Below, piece by piece: positions 25,897 to 33,906 of a stretch of DNA of 64,000 nucleotides. The position numbers and the translations under genes are program-made. The notes beneath the pieces were generated by a model. The model was not told the DNA's origin. It searched no databases and was given only the letters and a program-made list of their open reading frames with translations. This DNA is from Actinomycetota bacterium (lineage in GTDB: Bacteria > Actinomycetota > Thermoleophilia > Solirubrobacterales > 70-9). The stretch spans positions 289,981-353,980 of the forward strand of contig JAFDWB010000084.1 in assembly GCA_018268675.1 (NCBI GenBank), in the 5' to 3' direction. How positions within the stretch are numbered: position 1 is the first letter of the stretch; every line of letters starts with the position of its first letter.

Positions 25897-26697
25897 TCAC
25901 CCGTCCAGGATCCAGCCGCCGCTGACCTCGAGCACCTGGCCGGTGGTGTAGGCGCCGCCGTCGGAGGCGAGGTAGAGGACGGTTTCGGCGATCTCCTCGG
26001 GCATGCCCATGCGGCCGAGCGGGGTCATCGCGAGCGCCTCGTCGACGTGCTCCTTCGGGATCCCCCAATCGCCCTCCCAGTTGGCGGCGATCGGGCCGGG
26101 GGCGACGGCGTTGACGCGGATGTCCGGGGCGAGGTCGCGGGCGAGCGCCGAGGTGAAGGCGCGGACGCCGCCCTTCGCGGCGCTGTAGGTGACGGCGACC
26201 GAGTTGACCACGTTCTCCTGGTTCGTGCCGTTGCCGTAGGAGCCGGAGAAGTTGACGATCGCGCCGCCGCCGTCCTCGCGCAGGTGCGGCACGGCGGCCT
26301 GGCAGACGCGGAAGGTGCCGATCAGGTCGACGTCGAGGAGCTTGGCAAAGGCCTCTTCGTCGGAGTCGGCGAAGCGGACCGCGTCGGCGGGGTCGATCCG
26401 GCCGGCCGCGTTGACGAGGACGTCGAGGCGGCCGTGGCGCTCGAGGGTCGCGGCGACGAAGGCGTCGACCGAGGCGCGGTCGGTGACCTCCAGGCGGGAG
26501 GCATGGCCGGTACCGCCCGCGGCCTCGATCGCGGCGAGGGTCTCGGCGGCGGCGTCGGCCGAGCTGCGGTAGCCGATCGCGACCTTGGCGCCCTCGGCGC
26601 CGAGCGCGCGGGCCACGGCTCCGCCCAGGGCGCCGCCCGCGCCGGTCACGATCGCCACCTTCCCCTCGAACCGCCGGCCGTTGTTCCACTGCTCCAT
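25897..26697 (-). CDS. Short-chain dehydrogenase/reductase
   Basis: NAD(P)-dependent oxidoreductase of 266 residues. The Rossmann glycine motif is 'VTGAGGALGGAVARALG' near residue 19, 'VNAAGRIDPAD' is the NAG element, Ser is in 'NFSGSYGNG' and the catalytic pair is 'YSAAKGG'. It likely oxidises or reduces a hydroxy/keto intermediate of the amino acid pathway. It is the first gene after the operator at 26748-26762 and 7 bp before the mutase start, so it begins the SDR-mutase-GlmL operon. Confidence 0.88.
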   Translation of the reverse strand: MEQWNNGRRFEGKVAIVTGAGGALGGAVARALGAEGAKVAIGYRSSADAAAETLAAIEAAGGTGHASRLEVTDRASVDAFVAATLERHGRLDVLVNAAGRIDPADAVRFADSDEEAFAKLLDVDLIGTFRVCQAAVPHLREDGGGAIVNFSGSYGNGTNQENVVNSVAVTYSAAKGGVRAFTSALARDLAPDIRVNAVAPGPIAANWEGDWGIPKEHVDEALAMTPLGRMGMPEEIAETVLYLASDGGAYTTGQVLEVSGGWILDG

Positions 26698-26747
26698 GCG
26701 ACCTCGTTCCCTCGTTGACGAAACCCGGCGGCGAGTCTAGGACCTAA

Positions 26748-26762
26748 TGGACACTTTGTCCA
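26748..26762. promoter_or_regulatory. TetR-type operator copy 4 with promoter
   Basis: TGGACACTTTGTCCA (TGGACA-N3-TGTCCA) lies between the aldehyde dehydrogenase stop and the SDR start. On the minus strand, TGGACA is a good -35 and, after 17 bases, TAGACT is a plausible -10; the operator therefore covers the promoter of the SDR-mutase operon. Confidence 0.6.
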
Positions 26763-26790
26763 GTTATTGCGGGGACCTGCCCCGCGCCGC

Positions 26791-28161
26791 CTACGGCGCG
26801 GCGCGGATCAGCTTCTTGTTGACGAACTCGTCGGCGCCGTAGCGGCCGAGCTCGCGGCCGAAGCCGGAGCGCTTGAAGCCGCCGAAGGGGAGCTCCGCGC
26901 TGTCGGCGCCGACGATGTTGACGTAGACCATGCCCGCTTCGATCTGGTCGGCGACGCGGTCGGCCTGGGACTTGTCGGTGGTCATCAGGTAGGAGCCGAG
27001 GCCGAAGGACGTGTCGTTGGCGAGCGCCACCGCCTCCTCCTCGGAGCCGACCTTGTACACCTGCGCAACCGGGCCGAAGAACTCTTCCTGGGAGGCCTCG
27101 TCGCCGGGCTTGATCCCGGTGAGGATCGTCGGTTCGAAGTAGTTCCCGTCGCGCTTGCCGCCGGTGAGGACTTCGGCGCCGCCCGCGATCGCGCGGTTCA
27201 CCTGGTCCTCGAGCCGGTCGGCGGCGAGCTTCGAGGAGAGCGGGCCCATCGCCGTGTCCGCCGCGGCGGGGTCGCCCGGCTTCGCCGCCTCGAGCTGCTG
27301 CTTGAAGGAGGCGACGAAGTCGTCGTAGTACTCCTCGGTGACGATGAACCGCTTCGCCGCGTTGCAGGCCTGGCCGGCGTTCTCGAGGCGCGCCGCGGCG
27401 GCCTGCTCGGCGACCGCGTCGACGTCGTCGGTGGCGAGCAAGATGAAGGGGTCGGAGCCGCCCAGCTCGAGCACGACCTTCTTCAGGTTGCGGCCCGCGA
27501 TCTCGGCGACCGCGGCGCCCGCGCGCTCGGAGCCGGTGACGGAGACGCCGTGGACGCGCGGATCGCCGATCACCCACTCGACCTGGTCATTGGTCGCGTA
27601 GATGTTCTGGTAGGTCCCGGCGGGGAAGCCCGCGTCGTCGAAGATCTGCTGGATCGCCGCGGAGGATTCCGGGCACTGGGGCGCGTGCTTCAGCAGGATC
27701 GGGTTGCCGATCACCAGGTTCGGCCCGGCGAAGCGCGCCACCTGGTAGTAGGGGTAGTTCCACGGCATGATCCCCAGCAGGGTGCCGAAGGGGCTGCGGC
27801 GGACGATCGCGGTGCCGTCGCCGCCGAAGTGGCGGACCGGTTCGTCGGCCATCATCTCGTCGGCGTAGTCGGCGTAGAAGGCGTAGATTTCGACACAGAA
27901 GTCGACCTCGCCGAGGGCCTGCTCGACCGGCTTGCCCATCTCGCGGACGATGATGTCGGCGAGGTCCTCGCGCCGCTCGCCGTGCAGCTCGCCGACCTTC
28001 TTCATCAGCGCCGCGCGCTCGGCGAGGCTGCTCGACCGGGTCCAGGTCTTGTAGGCGTCGTCGGCCCGGCCGATCGCCGCACGCAACTCGTCGTCGGTGA
28101 TCGTCGGGAACTCCTTGATCGTCTCTCCGGTGGCGGGATTGACTACGGCGTAATCGCTCAT
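26791..28161 (-). CDS. NAD(P)-dependent aldehyde dehydrogenase, succinate-semialdehyde type
   Basis: Aldehyde dehydrogenase of 456 residues that oxidises an aldehyde to the acid. Catalytic Glu is in 'VVLELGGSDPFI' and Cys in 'AGQACNAAKRFI'; 'GIMPWNYPYYQVARFAGPN' is the N-terminal cofactor block, and 'FGGFKRSGFGRELG' lies near the C-terminus. Most like SSADH-type enzymes (GabD/Sad). A GAGGA ribosome site precedes the ATG. Next to the class III aminotransferase, an amine or omega-amino acid would give an aldehyde for this enzyme to oxidise. The gene is upstream of the operator at 26748 and has its own leader. Confidence 0.87.
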   Translation of the reverse strand: MSDYAVVNPATGETIKEFPTITDDELRAAIGRADDAYKTWTRSSSLAERAALMKKVGELHGERREDLADIIVREMGKPVEQALGEVDFCVEIYAFYADYADEMMADEPVRHFGGDGTAIVRRSPFGTLLGIMPWNYPYYQVARFAGPNLVIGNPILLKHAPQCPESSAAIQQIFDDAGFPAGTYQNIYATNDQVEWVIGDPRVHGVSVTGSERAGAAVAEIAGRNLKKVVLELGGSDPFILLATDDVDAVAEQAAAARLENAGQACNAAKRFIVTEEYYDDFVASFKQQLEAAKPGDPAAADTAMGPLSSKLAADRLEDQVNRAIAGGAEVLTGGKRDGNYFEPTILTGIKPGDEASQEEFFGPVAQVYKVGSEEEAVALANDTSFGLGSYLMTTDKSQADRVADQIEAGMVYVNIVGADSAELPFGGFKRSGFGRELGRYGADEFVNKKLIRAAP

Positions 28162-28486
28162 CTGGCTTCCTCGCGGCTGAAGTTGGTGGATGTCGTCGGC
28201 CCGTTCCCGATGGGCAGCTACCCGGATCGGGGCCTCCGAAAGAACTTATCCGGTCAGCGCCGTCGACCCCCGCCGATTTGGACAGCCCGCGCCGGATCGC
28301 GACTCCACCGCGACCAAGGGGCCGTGGTGGAGCCGCGCTCCGGGGGTCGATTGCGCCGCGCCCGTCCGACGCCGGTCTGTAACGGATCGGGGTGCCCCGG
28401 TCTTCCGGTGTTCCTTACTTGCACATATGGCAAGTAAGGAACACCGCAGGGGCCGGCCACGGGACCGACCATCTAGGGTCGGCGGC
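28162..28486. other. 325-bp divergent intergenic region
   Basis: Lies between the aldehyde dehydrogenase (minus) and the phosphoesterase (plus). It holds the dehydrogenase ribosome site near 28165, then about 220 bases with no recognised feature, the hairpin at 28407-28445 and a 41-base leader before the TTG at 28487. Confidence 0.6.
28407..28445. repeat. Perfect 16-bp hairpin
   Basis: Arms 28407-28422 and 28430-28445 are exact complements with a 7-base loop (ACATATG). The TGTTCCTTA core matches the hairpin at 16983-17027. Here it is in a divergent region 41 bp before the phosphoesterase start, so it is not a simple terminator; a mobile-repeat remnant or leader structure are options. Confidence 0.6.
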
Positions 28487-29254
28487 TTGAGCCGCGCCTT
28501 CGTCCTCGCCCAGATCAGCGACCCGCACCTGGGCGAGCGCCCGCGCGACGGGGTCAAGCCGAAGCGCTGCCTGCGGGCGGTGGTCGATGCGCTCGGGCGG
28601 CTGCCGAATCGGCCCGACGCGGTGCTCGTGTCCGGGGACCTCGCCGAGCATGGGAAGGCGAAGGAGTACCGGCTCGCGATCGAGTTGGTCGGGCGGCTCG
28701 GGGTGCCGATCCACGCCCTGCCCGGCAACCACGACGACCGCGCCACGATGCGGGCCGCCTTCGGGATCCCCGGCAGCGGCGACGCGCCGATCGACTACGC
28801 GGTCGACCTCGGGCCGCTGCGGCTGGTCGTCATCGACTCGACCATCCCCGGCGAGATCCGCGGCGGCTTCGAGCCCGAGCAGCTCGCCCGCCTCGAGGCG
28901 AACCTCGCCGCCGACCCCGAGCGCCCGACGATCGTCGCCACCCACCACCCCCCACTCCCCACCGGGATGGCCGACTGGGACGCCGTCAACCTCCCGCCGT
29001 CCGAGCGCCGCGCCCTCGCCGACGTCGTCGCCGGTCACCCCCAGGTCAAGGCGATCGTCGGCGGCCATCTCCACCGCGTCGCCGCCTCGGCCCTCGCCGG
29101 CCGCCCCGTCCTCGCCGCCCCCAGCGCCTACCTCCAGGCTCGCCCCGACTTCGCCGCCGAAACCGTCTCCCTCTACGCCAGCGCCCCCGGCTTCGCCCTC
29201 CACGTGCTCCGCGGCGAGGACCTCTCGACCCAGGTCGAGGTCATCCACCTCTAG
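28487..29254 (+). CDS. Metallophosphoesterase, CpdA-like
   Basis: Phosphodiesterase-like protein of 255 residues. Motifs in order: 'LAQISDPHLGERP' (DxH), 'VLVSGDLAEHG' (GD), 'ALPGNHDDRA' (GNHD), 'ATHHPPLPTG' and 'VGGHLHRVAAS' (GHxH). This is the layout of cyclic-nucleotide and related phosphodiesterases (CpdA/GpdQ group). TTG is chosen as start because it immediately precedes the fold; longer readings run through the hairpin. It is followed after 9 bp by a TetR regulator, probably co-transcribed. Substrate not established. Confidence 0.82.
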   Translation: MSRAFVLAQISDPHLGERPRDGVKPKRCLRAVVDALGRLPNRPDAVLVSGDLAEHGKAKEYRLAIELVGRLGVPIHALPGNHDDRATMRAAFGIPGSGDAPIDYAVDLGPLRLVVIDSTIPGEIRGGFEPEQLARLEANLAADPERPTIVATHHPPLPTGMADWDAVNLPPSERRALADVVAGHPQVKAIVGGHLHRVAASALAGRPVLAAPSAYLQARPDFAAETVSLYASAPGFALHVLRGEDLSTQVEVIHL

Positions 29255-29263
29255 CCTGCGCCG

Positions 29264-29956
29264 ATGGCGCGGCTACCGAAAGGGCGGGAGACCAACCTGA
29301 CGCCGGAGGCGATCGTCGCGGAGGCGCTGCGGCAGTTCGACGAGGGCGCGGGCGAGCCGACGATCCGCAGCCTCGCCGCCGGGCTCGGGGCGGGGCCGTC
29401 GGCGATCTACCACCACTTCCCTTCGCGGGCGGCGATCGTCCAGCGAGCGGTCGAGCGGGTATGGGGCGAGGCGCTGGCGAACCTGGTCGAGCTGATCCCG
29501 CGGCCACTCGAGGCCGAGCCGCGCGAGGTGTTGGTCGCCTGCGGCCTCGCCAGCCGGCGCGCCTGGCTCACCCATTTCCGGCTCTGCCCGTACCTGGCGG
29601 CGAGCCCCGAAGGCGACGACTTCACCAGCGAGGCGCTGGGGGCGATGGCGGCGCTGTTCGAGGGCCTCGGCCTGGAAGGGGACGAGGCGGCCGCCGCCTT
29701 CTACGCCTACGGCACCTTCATGCTCGGCTCGATCCTCTTCGCCGCGACCCGGCTGATCGCCAACGAGCAGCTCGCCGAGCGCGGCAGGAGGGGCGCCGTG
29801 CGCACCGAGCACTCCGAGGCGATGGCGCGCCGCTCCGGCGCGGCGACGCGGCGCTCGCTCGACCACGTGATCGCGGTCTCGGTGACCGACCCCGCCGAGG
29901 ACGAGGAGCTCTTCGTCGGCGCCCTGCGCGGCCTGGTCGAGGGGCTGGGACCGTAG
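29264..29956 (+). CDS. TetR-family regulator
   Basis: Regulator of 230 residues with an N-terminal helix-turn-helix at about residues 10-55 ('PTIRSLAAGLGAGPSAIYHH') and a C-terminal helical domain of the tetracycline-repressor-C type. It follows the phosphoesterase gene by 9 bp on the same strand, so the two probably share a transcript. No palindromic operator stands out nearby. Ligand and targets unknown. Confidence 0.82.
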   Translation: MARLPKGRETNLTPEAIVAEALRQFDEGAGEPTIRSLAAGLGAGPSAIYHHFPSRAAIVQRAVERVWGEALANLVELIPRPLEAEPREVLVACGLASRRAWLTHFRLCPYLAASPEGDDFTSEALGAMAALFEGLGLEGDEAAAAFYAYGTFMLGSILFAATRLIANEQLAERGRRGAVRTEHSEAMARRSGAATRRSLDHVIAVSVTDPAEDEELFVGALRGLVEGLGP

Positions 29957-30007
29957 GCGGCCGGCCGAGGCTCCTCGCCCCGACCGACCGCCCGGCGCCC
30001 GCGGTCG

Positions 30008-31009
30008 CTACTTGGCGGCGACCTTGTAGATGCTGCCGGTCAGATCGCCGACGTAGATGCTCCCGGCGTTCACGCCGAGCGCGATGACCGGAGCGGCGAA
30101 GCCGGTGAGGAACGGCTGCGGCTGGCCGCGCTCCGACATTTCCACCACTTCGGGCCCTTTGCCGGTGCCGCCGAACAGGGAGACGTAGAGCGTCTTGCCG
30201 ATCGACCCGATGCCCATCGGCGAGGCGTGGGGCGGCAGGTAGATCGCCGGTTCGTCGAACCCTTCGCACTGCTTCTTCTGCTTCGGCAGGATCCAGGTGC
30301 AGGTCGGGAACCCGTAGTCCTGGCCCGGCTTGGCGACGACGATCTCGTCGTTCGGCGCCTTGCCCTTGTCCTGCCCGAGGACGGTGACGTAGGGGTACTT
30401 CGAGCCCTGCGGGAAGGCCAGCTGGAACGGCTGGCGCAGCCCCTTCGCCACGACCTTGAACTTCTTCCCGGCCGCGGTCATCGAGACGACCGCCTGCGAG
30501 GGCTTGAACGGGTCCTCCGAGTGGTCGTACTTCGGGTTCAGCGCGAGCCCCGCGTAGAGGCGCCCGTCGGGACCGAAGGCGAGCCCGTTGAAGCCGGGGA
30601 AGCCCTTCTTCTTGCTCGCGTAGATCGTCTTTTCGGCGCTGAAGGCGGCGCCGTTCCACCCGCTGAGGGCGACGATGGTGGGGCCGGTCGAAACGTACAG
30701 TTTGTTCGACTTCCAAGCGAGGCCGAAGACGATCGGCGGGGTGTTCGGGACTTTGGTCGCGGTGCCGCCGGCCAGCGTGAAGAGGCCGCCGGGGCCACCG
30801 CTCTGCTCATTCGGGCCGGAGCCCGCGAAGACGGTCGAGCCGGTGAACGCGAAGGCGGTCGGCGTCGGTACCCCGGTGCCGACGACTTCCACGGTTTTGC
30901 CGTTGGTGGCCTTGGGAAGCGGCGGGCCGGCGGCGCCACTCGTGGCGACGACGAAAGCGGACGCGATCAAGGCAAGCAGGACTGCGCCAAACCAGCGCGG
31001 ACGAGACAT
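30008..31009 (-). CDS. Secreted beta-propeller, glucose/sorbosone-dehydrogenase-like
   Basis: Exported protein of 333 residues with an N-terminal signal peptide (residues 8-26, ending at TSGAAG). The mature part has repeated short strands with a 'GLAFGPDGRLYAGLAL' block and 'NDEIVVAKPGQDYGFPTC', typical of soluble PQQ-type aldose/sorbosone dehydrogenase propellers ('NDE..PGQNYGWP'). The active-site His cannot be placed with confidence, so it may be only structural. It is the downstream neighbour of a TetR gene on the same strand but separated by its own leader. Confidence 0.7.
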   Translation of the reverse strand: MSRPRWFGAVLLALIASAFVVATSGAAGPPLPKATNGKTVEVVGTGVPTPTAFAFTGSTVFAGSGPNEQSGGPGGLFTLAGGTATKVPNTPPIVFGLAWKSNKLYVSTGPTIVALSGWNGAAFSAEKTIYASKKKGFPGFNGLAFGPDGRLYAGLALNPKYDHSEDPFKPSQAVVSMTAAGKKFKVVAKGLRQPFQLAFPQGSKYPYVTVLGQDKGKAPNDEIVVAKPGQDYGFPTCTWILPKQKKQCEGFDEPAIYLPPHASPMGIGSIGKTLYVSLFGGTGKGPEVVEMSERGQPQPFLTGFAAPVIALGVNAGSIYVGDLTGSIYKVAAK

Positions 31010-31053
31010 GTGACTCCTTTGTGTAGGGACGTAGACGGTGGGAAGGTAACCGG

Positions 31054-31665
31054 TCAGGCGAGGACGCGGTCGACCAGCAGCTCGATGTAGCGGTCCTCGT
31101 CGGGGAAGGGGAAGCCCGGCATCGCCGAGGCGACCGCGGCGCGACCGTGCAGCGCCATCCAGAGCACCACGCCGAGGTCGAAGGCGTCGGCCTCGGGGAC
31201 CCCGCAGCGGCGGACGACCCCGACCAGACTCTCGAAGACGTCCATGCCGACCTTCGGCTCGTCGTCGTCTTCGTCGGCCTCGGGGGTGATCTGGCGCTGG
31301 AAGAGGACGGCGTAGTGACCGGGGCGCTCGCGGGCGAAGCGCAGGTAGGCGTGGCCCATCGCGGCGAGCTGGTCGCGCGGCTCGCCGCCGGCGTCCGGCC
31401 CGGCCGCGCACATCGCCGCGCCGAGCTCGGCGAAGCACTCTTCGCTGACCGCGCGGAAGAGCTGCTCGCGGCTCTCGAAGTGGAGGTAGATCGCGGTCGG
31501 GCTGACGCCGGCGCGGCGGGCGATCCCGCGGACCGAGACGCGCTCCGGGTGCTCGCTCTCGGCCAGTAGCTCGGTGGCGGCCTCGAGCAGCGTCGCGCGC
31601 AGCTTCTCGCCCTCGCCGCGGGGATTTCGTCCCCGGATCTTCAAATCTGAGTTGACATTGTTCAT
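31054..31665 (-). CDS. TetR-family regulator, divergent to MMPL transporter
   Basis: Regulator of 203 residues with a helix-turn-helix at about residues 25-70 ('VSVRGIARRAGVSPTAIYLH') and a helical C-terminal domain. The ATG lies in the operator palindrome (31665-31677), so the mRNA may be almost leaderless and the gene self-repressed. Divergent from the MMPL transporter 58 bp away, which it most likely represses; MMPL exporters of lipids or drugs are often controlled in this way. Confidence 0.85.
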   Translation of the reverse strand: MNNVNSDLKIRGRNPRGEGEKLRATLLEAATELLAESEHPERVSVRGIARRAGVSPTAIYLHFESREQLFRAVSEECFAELGAAMCAAGPDAGGEPRDQLAAMGHAYLRFARERPGHYAVLFQRQITPEADEDDDEPKVGMDVFESLVGVVRRCGVPEADAFDLGVVLWMALHGRAAVASAMPGFPFPDEDRYIELLVDRVLA

Positions 31666-31677
31666 TTACAGTGTAAA
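31665..31677. promoter_or_regulatory. TetR operator between TetR and MMPL genes
   Basis: TTTACAGTGTAAA is a palindrome around a central base. A TTGACA (31652-31657) lies just upstream for the MMPL direction, and the palindrome falls in the spacer/-10 region, so bound repressor would block transcription. It also covers the TetR start codon. Confidence 0.65.
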
Positions 31678-31723
31678 CCTACCTCCCCGAACGGTCGCCT
31701 GCAAGCCCCGAAGGAGCCTCCGA

Positions 31724-33811
31724 ATGTCCCAGCGCCTCGCAAGCATCGCAACTGCCCACCCCAAGCGCCTCGGCCTCCTCGCCGCCGCGGTGTTCCTGGT
31801 CGTCGCCGTGATCGGCAGTGGCGCGCCGGGCAGCTTCGACGTCCCGCGGGCGTTCGTCGACCCGGGATCGGACTCGACCCACGCGCGCAATCAGATCGAA
31901 GCGGCGAGCGGGGAAAGCGCCGAACCGGCGGTGATCGCGCTGGTCGACGCGGCGCCGGGGAGCGCCAAGGTTGCGAGCGTGGCGAAGACGCTCGAAGCCG
32001 ACCCGGGCGTCGCCACCGTCACCCGGCCGGCGCCGGGCACGCCGCTGGTCTCGCGCGACGGCACGAGCAGCATCGTCGCCGCCACGATCAACGCCACGGC
32101 CACCGAAAAGGCGGTCGCCGAACGGATCATGGCCGACTTCAGGGGCGATCCCGGCGTGCAGCTCGGCGGCAACGCGATCGCCTTCACCCAGGTCTCCGAA
32201 CAGGCGACGACCGACCTCGCGACCGCCGAGCTGATCGCCTTCCCGCTCCTCTTCCTGCTCACCTTCCTCTTCTTCCGCGGGGTCGCCGCGCTGCTGCCGT
32301 TGGCGGTCGGGGCGACGACGGTCCTCGGCGCCTTCGCCGTCCTGCGCGCCGTCAACCTGGGGCTCGCGATCTCCCCCTTCGCGCTCAACCTCGTGATCGG
32401 CATGGGGCTCGGGCTGGCGGTCGACTACAGCCTGCTCTCGGTCTCGCGCTTCCGCGAGGAGATGGGGCGCGGCGCGGCGCCGCCGGACGCGCTGGCGGCG
32501 ACGCTGCGGAACGCCGGCCACACCGTGCTCTTCAGCGCGGTCACGGTGGCGGCGGCGCTCGCCTGCCTCTGCGTCTTCCCACAGCGGTTCCTGATCTCGA
32601 TGGGGATCGGCGGCATCGTCGTCGCCCTGGTCGCGGCGGCGGCGACCTTCCTCGTCCTGCCGCCACTGCTGATCCTGATGGCGCCCCGACTCGGCAAGGT
32701 GACGCCGAAGCCCGACGGGACCGGGCGCTGGTACCGGCTGGCGAAGTGGGTGATGCGGCGGCCGGCGGTGGTCGCGATCGGCGCCGCGGCGCTGATGTGC
32801 GTGCTGGCGGCGCCGACGCTGGGGCTCAACTGGACCGGCGTCGACGCGACCTCGCTGCCGAGCAGCCAGAGCGCCCGCACCGTCTTCGAAACCACGCAGC
32901 GGGAGTTCCCGGAAGCGGACGGGAGCCCGTTCTTCGTCGCCGTCGAGGCGCCCGCGAGCGCCGGGGCGCGGGTAGCCGGGTACGCCGGGGCGCTCGGCGA
33001 AGTCGAAGGGGTCAAGGAGAGCGGCCGGCCCGCCTATCTCGGCAGCGGGGTCTGGCGGGTCACCGTCGATGCGCCGGGCGCGCCCAGCTCCGACGCCTCG
33101 CAGCGCGCGGTCGGGGAGCTCCGCTCCGTCCCCGCCCCGTTCCCGGCGCTGGTCGGCGGCGGCGCGGCCGAACTGAAGGACTCCCAGGCGGCGGTCACCG
33201 CGTCGGTCGGCCTCGCCCTCGCCCTGCTCGTCATCCTCACCTGCACCGCGCTCTGGTTGATGACCGGCTCGGTGATCCTGCCGGTCAAGGCGCTGCTGAT
33301 GAACTTCCTCACTCTGGCGGCGGCGACCGGCATCGTCGTCTTCGTCTTCCAGGAAGGGCACCTCGCGGGGCTCTTCGGCACCGAAGCGCAGGGCGGGATC
33401 GAGCAGACCGACTACCTCGTGATGGCGGCGATCGTCTTCGGCCTCTCCACCGATTACGGCGTCTTCCTGCTCACCCGGATCAAGGAAGGCCGCGACCGCG
33501 GCGCCGCCGACGAGGAGGCGATCGCCCACGGCCTCGAGCGGACCGGCTCCGTGGTCAGCGCCGCCGCCGTGCTCCTCGCGATCGCCCTCGGCGCCTTCGT
33601 CACCTCCGGCATGGTCTTCCTCAAGGAGCTCGGCCTCGGCGCCGGCATGGCCGTCCTCCTCGACGCCTTCGTCGTCCGCGCCCTCCTCGTCCCCAGCCTG
33701 ATGGCCCTCCTCGGCCGCGCCAACTGGTGGTCCCCGCGCCCCCTGCGCCGGCTCCACGAACGCGTCGGCCCGGCCCTCGGCGCCGCAGAGGTCCCCTCGA
33801 GCCCGGCGTAA
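31724..33811 (+). CDS. MMPL-family transporter
   Basis: RND-superfamily membrane protein of 695 residues with about 12 hydrophobic segments in two halves. A large exported loop follows the first segment (residues ~35-170). Charged signature residues in the membrane: 'GMGLGLAVDYSLLSVSRFRE' in the first half and 'FGLSTDYGVFLLTRIKEGRD' in the second, the Asp-Tyr pairs of MMPL proton relays. Good ribosome site (AAGGAG, 8 bases). It likely exports a lipid or hydrophobic compound; regulated by the divergent TetR. Both halves are complete. Confidence 0.87.
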   Translation: MSQRLASIATAHPKRLGLLAAAVFLVVAVIGSGAPGSFDVPRAFVDPGSDSTHARNQIEAASGESAEPAVIALVDAAPGSAKVASVAKTLEADPGVATVTRPAPGTPLVSRDGTSSIVAATINATATEKAVAERIMADFRGDPGVQLGGNAIAFTQVSEQATTDLATAELIAFPLLFLLTFLFFRGVAALLPLAVGATTVLGAFAVLRAVNLGLAISPFALNLVIGMGLGLAVDYSLLSVSRFREEMGRGAAPPDALAATLRNAGHTVLFSAVTVAAALACLCVFPQRFLISMGIGGIVVALVAAAATFLVLPPLLILMAPRLGKVTPKPDGTGRWYRLAKWVMRRPAVVAIGAAALMCVLAAPTLGLNWTGVDATSLPSSQSARTVFETTQREFPEADGSPFFVAVEAPASAGARVAGYAGALGEVEGVKESGRPAYLGSGVWRVTVDAPGAPSSDASQRAVGELRSVPAPFPALVGGGAAELKDSQAAVTASVGLALALLVILTCTALWLMTGSVILPVKALLMNFLTLAAATGIVVFVFQEGHLAGLFGTEAQGGIEQTDYLVMAAIVFGLSTDYGVFLLTRIKEGRDRGAADEEAIAHGLERTGSVVSAAAVLLAIALGAFVTSGMVFLKELGLGAGMAVLLDAFVVRALLVPSLMALLGRANWWSPRPLRRLHERVGPALGAAEVPSSPA

Positions 33812-33860
33812 CCGGGGACCGCCAGCATGGGGACACCGTCCGCCTAGGACCTCTGCGGCG
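33781..33860. repeat. 14-bp inverted repeat spanning the MMPL stop
   Basis: Arm 33781-33794 (CGCCGCAGAGGTCC) is exactly complementary to 33847-33860. The 52-base loop contains the MMPL stop codon (33809-33811). A long-range stem that could end transcription or protect the mRNA end; not a classical terminator because no U-run follows. Confidence 0.5.
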
Positions 33861-33906
33861 GCTCGGAGATCGTCGGGTCCCACCGGCGAACATACTTGCG
33901 GTGTCG

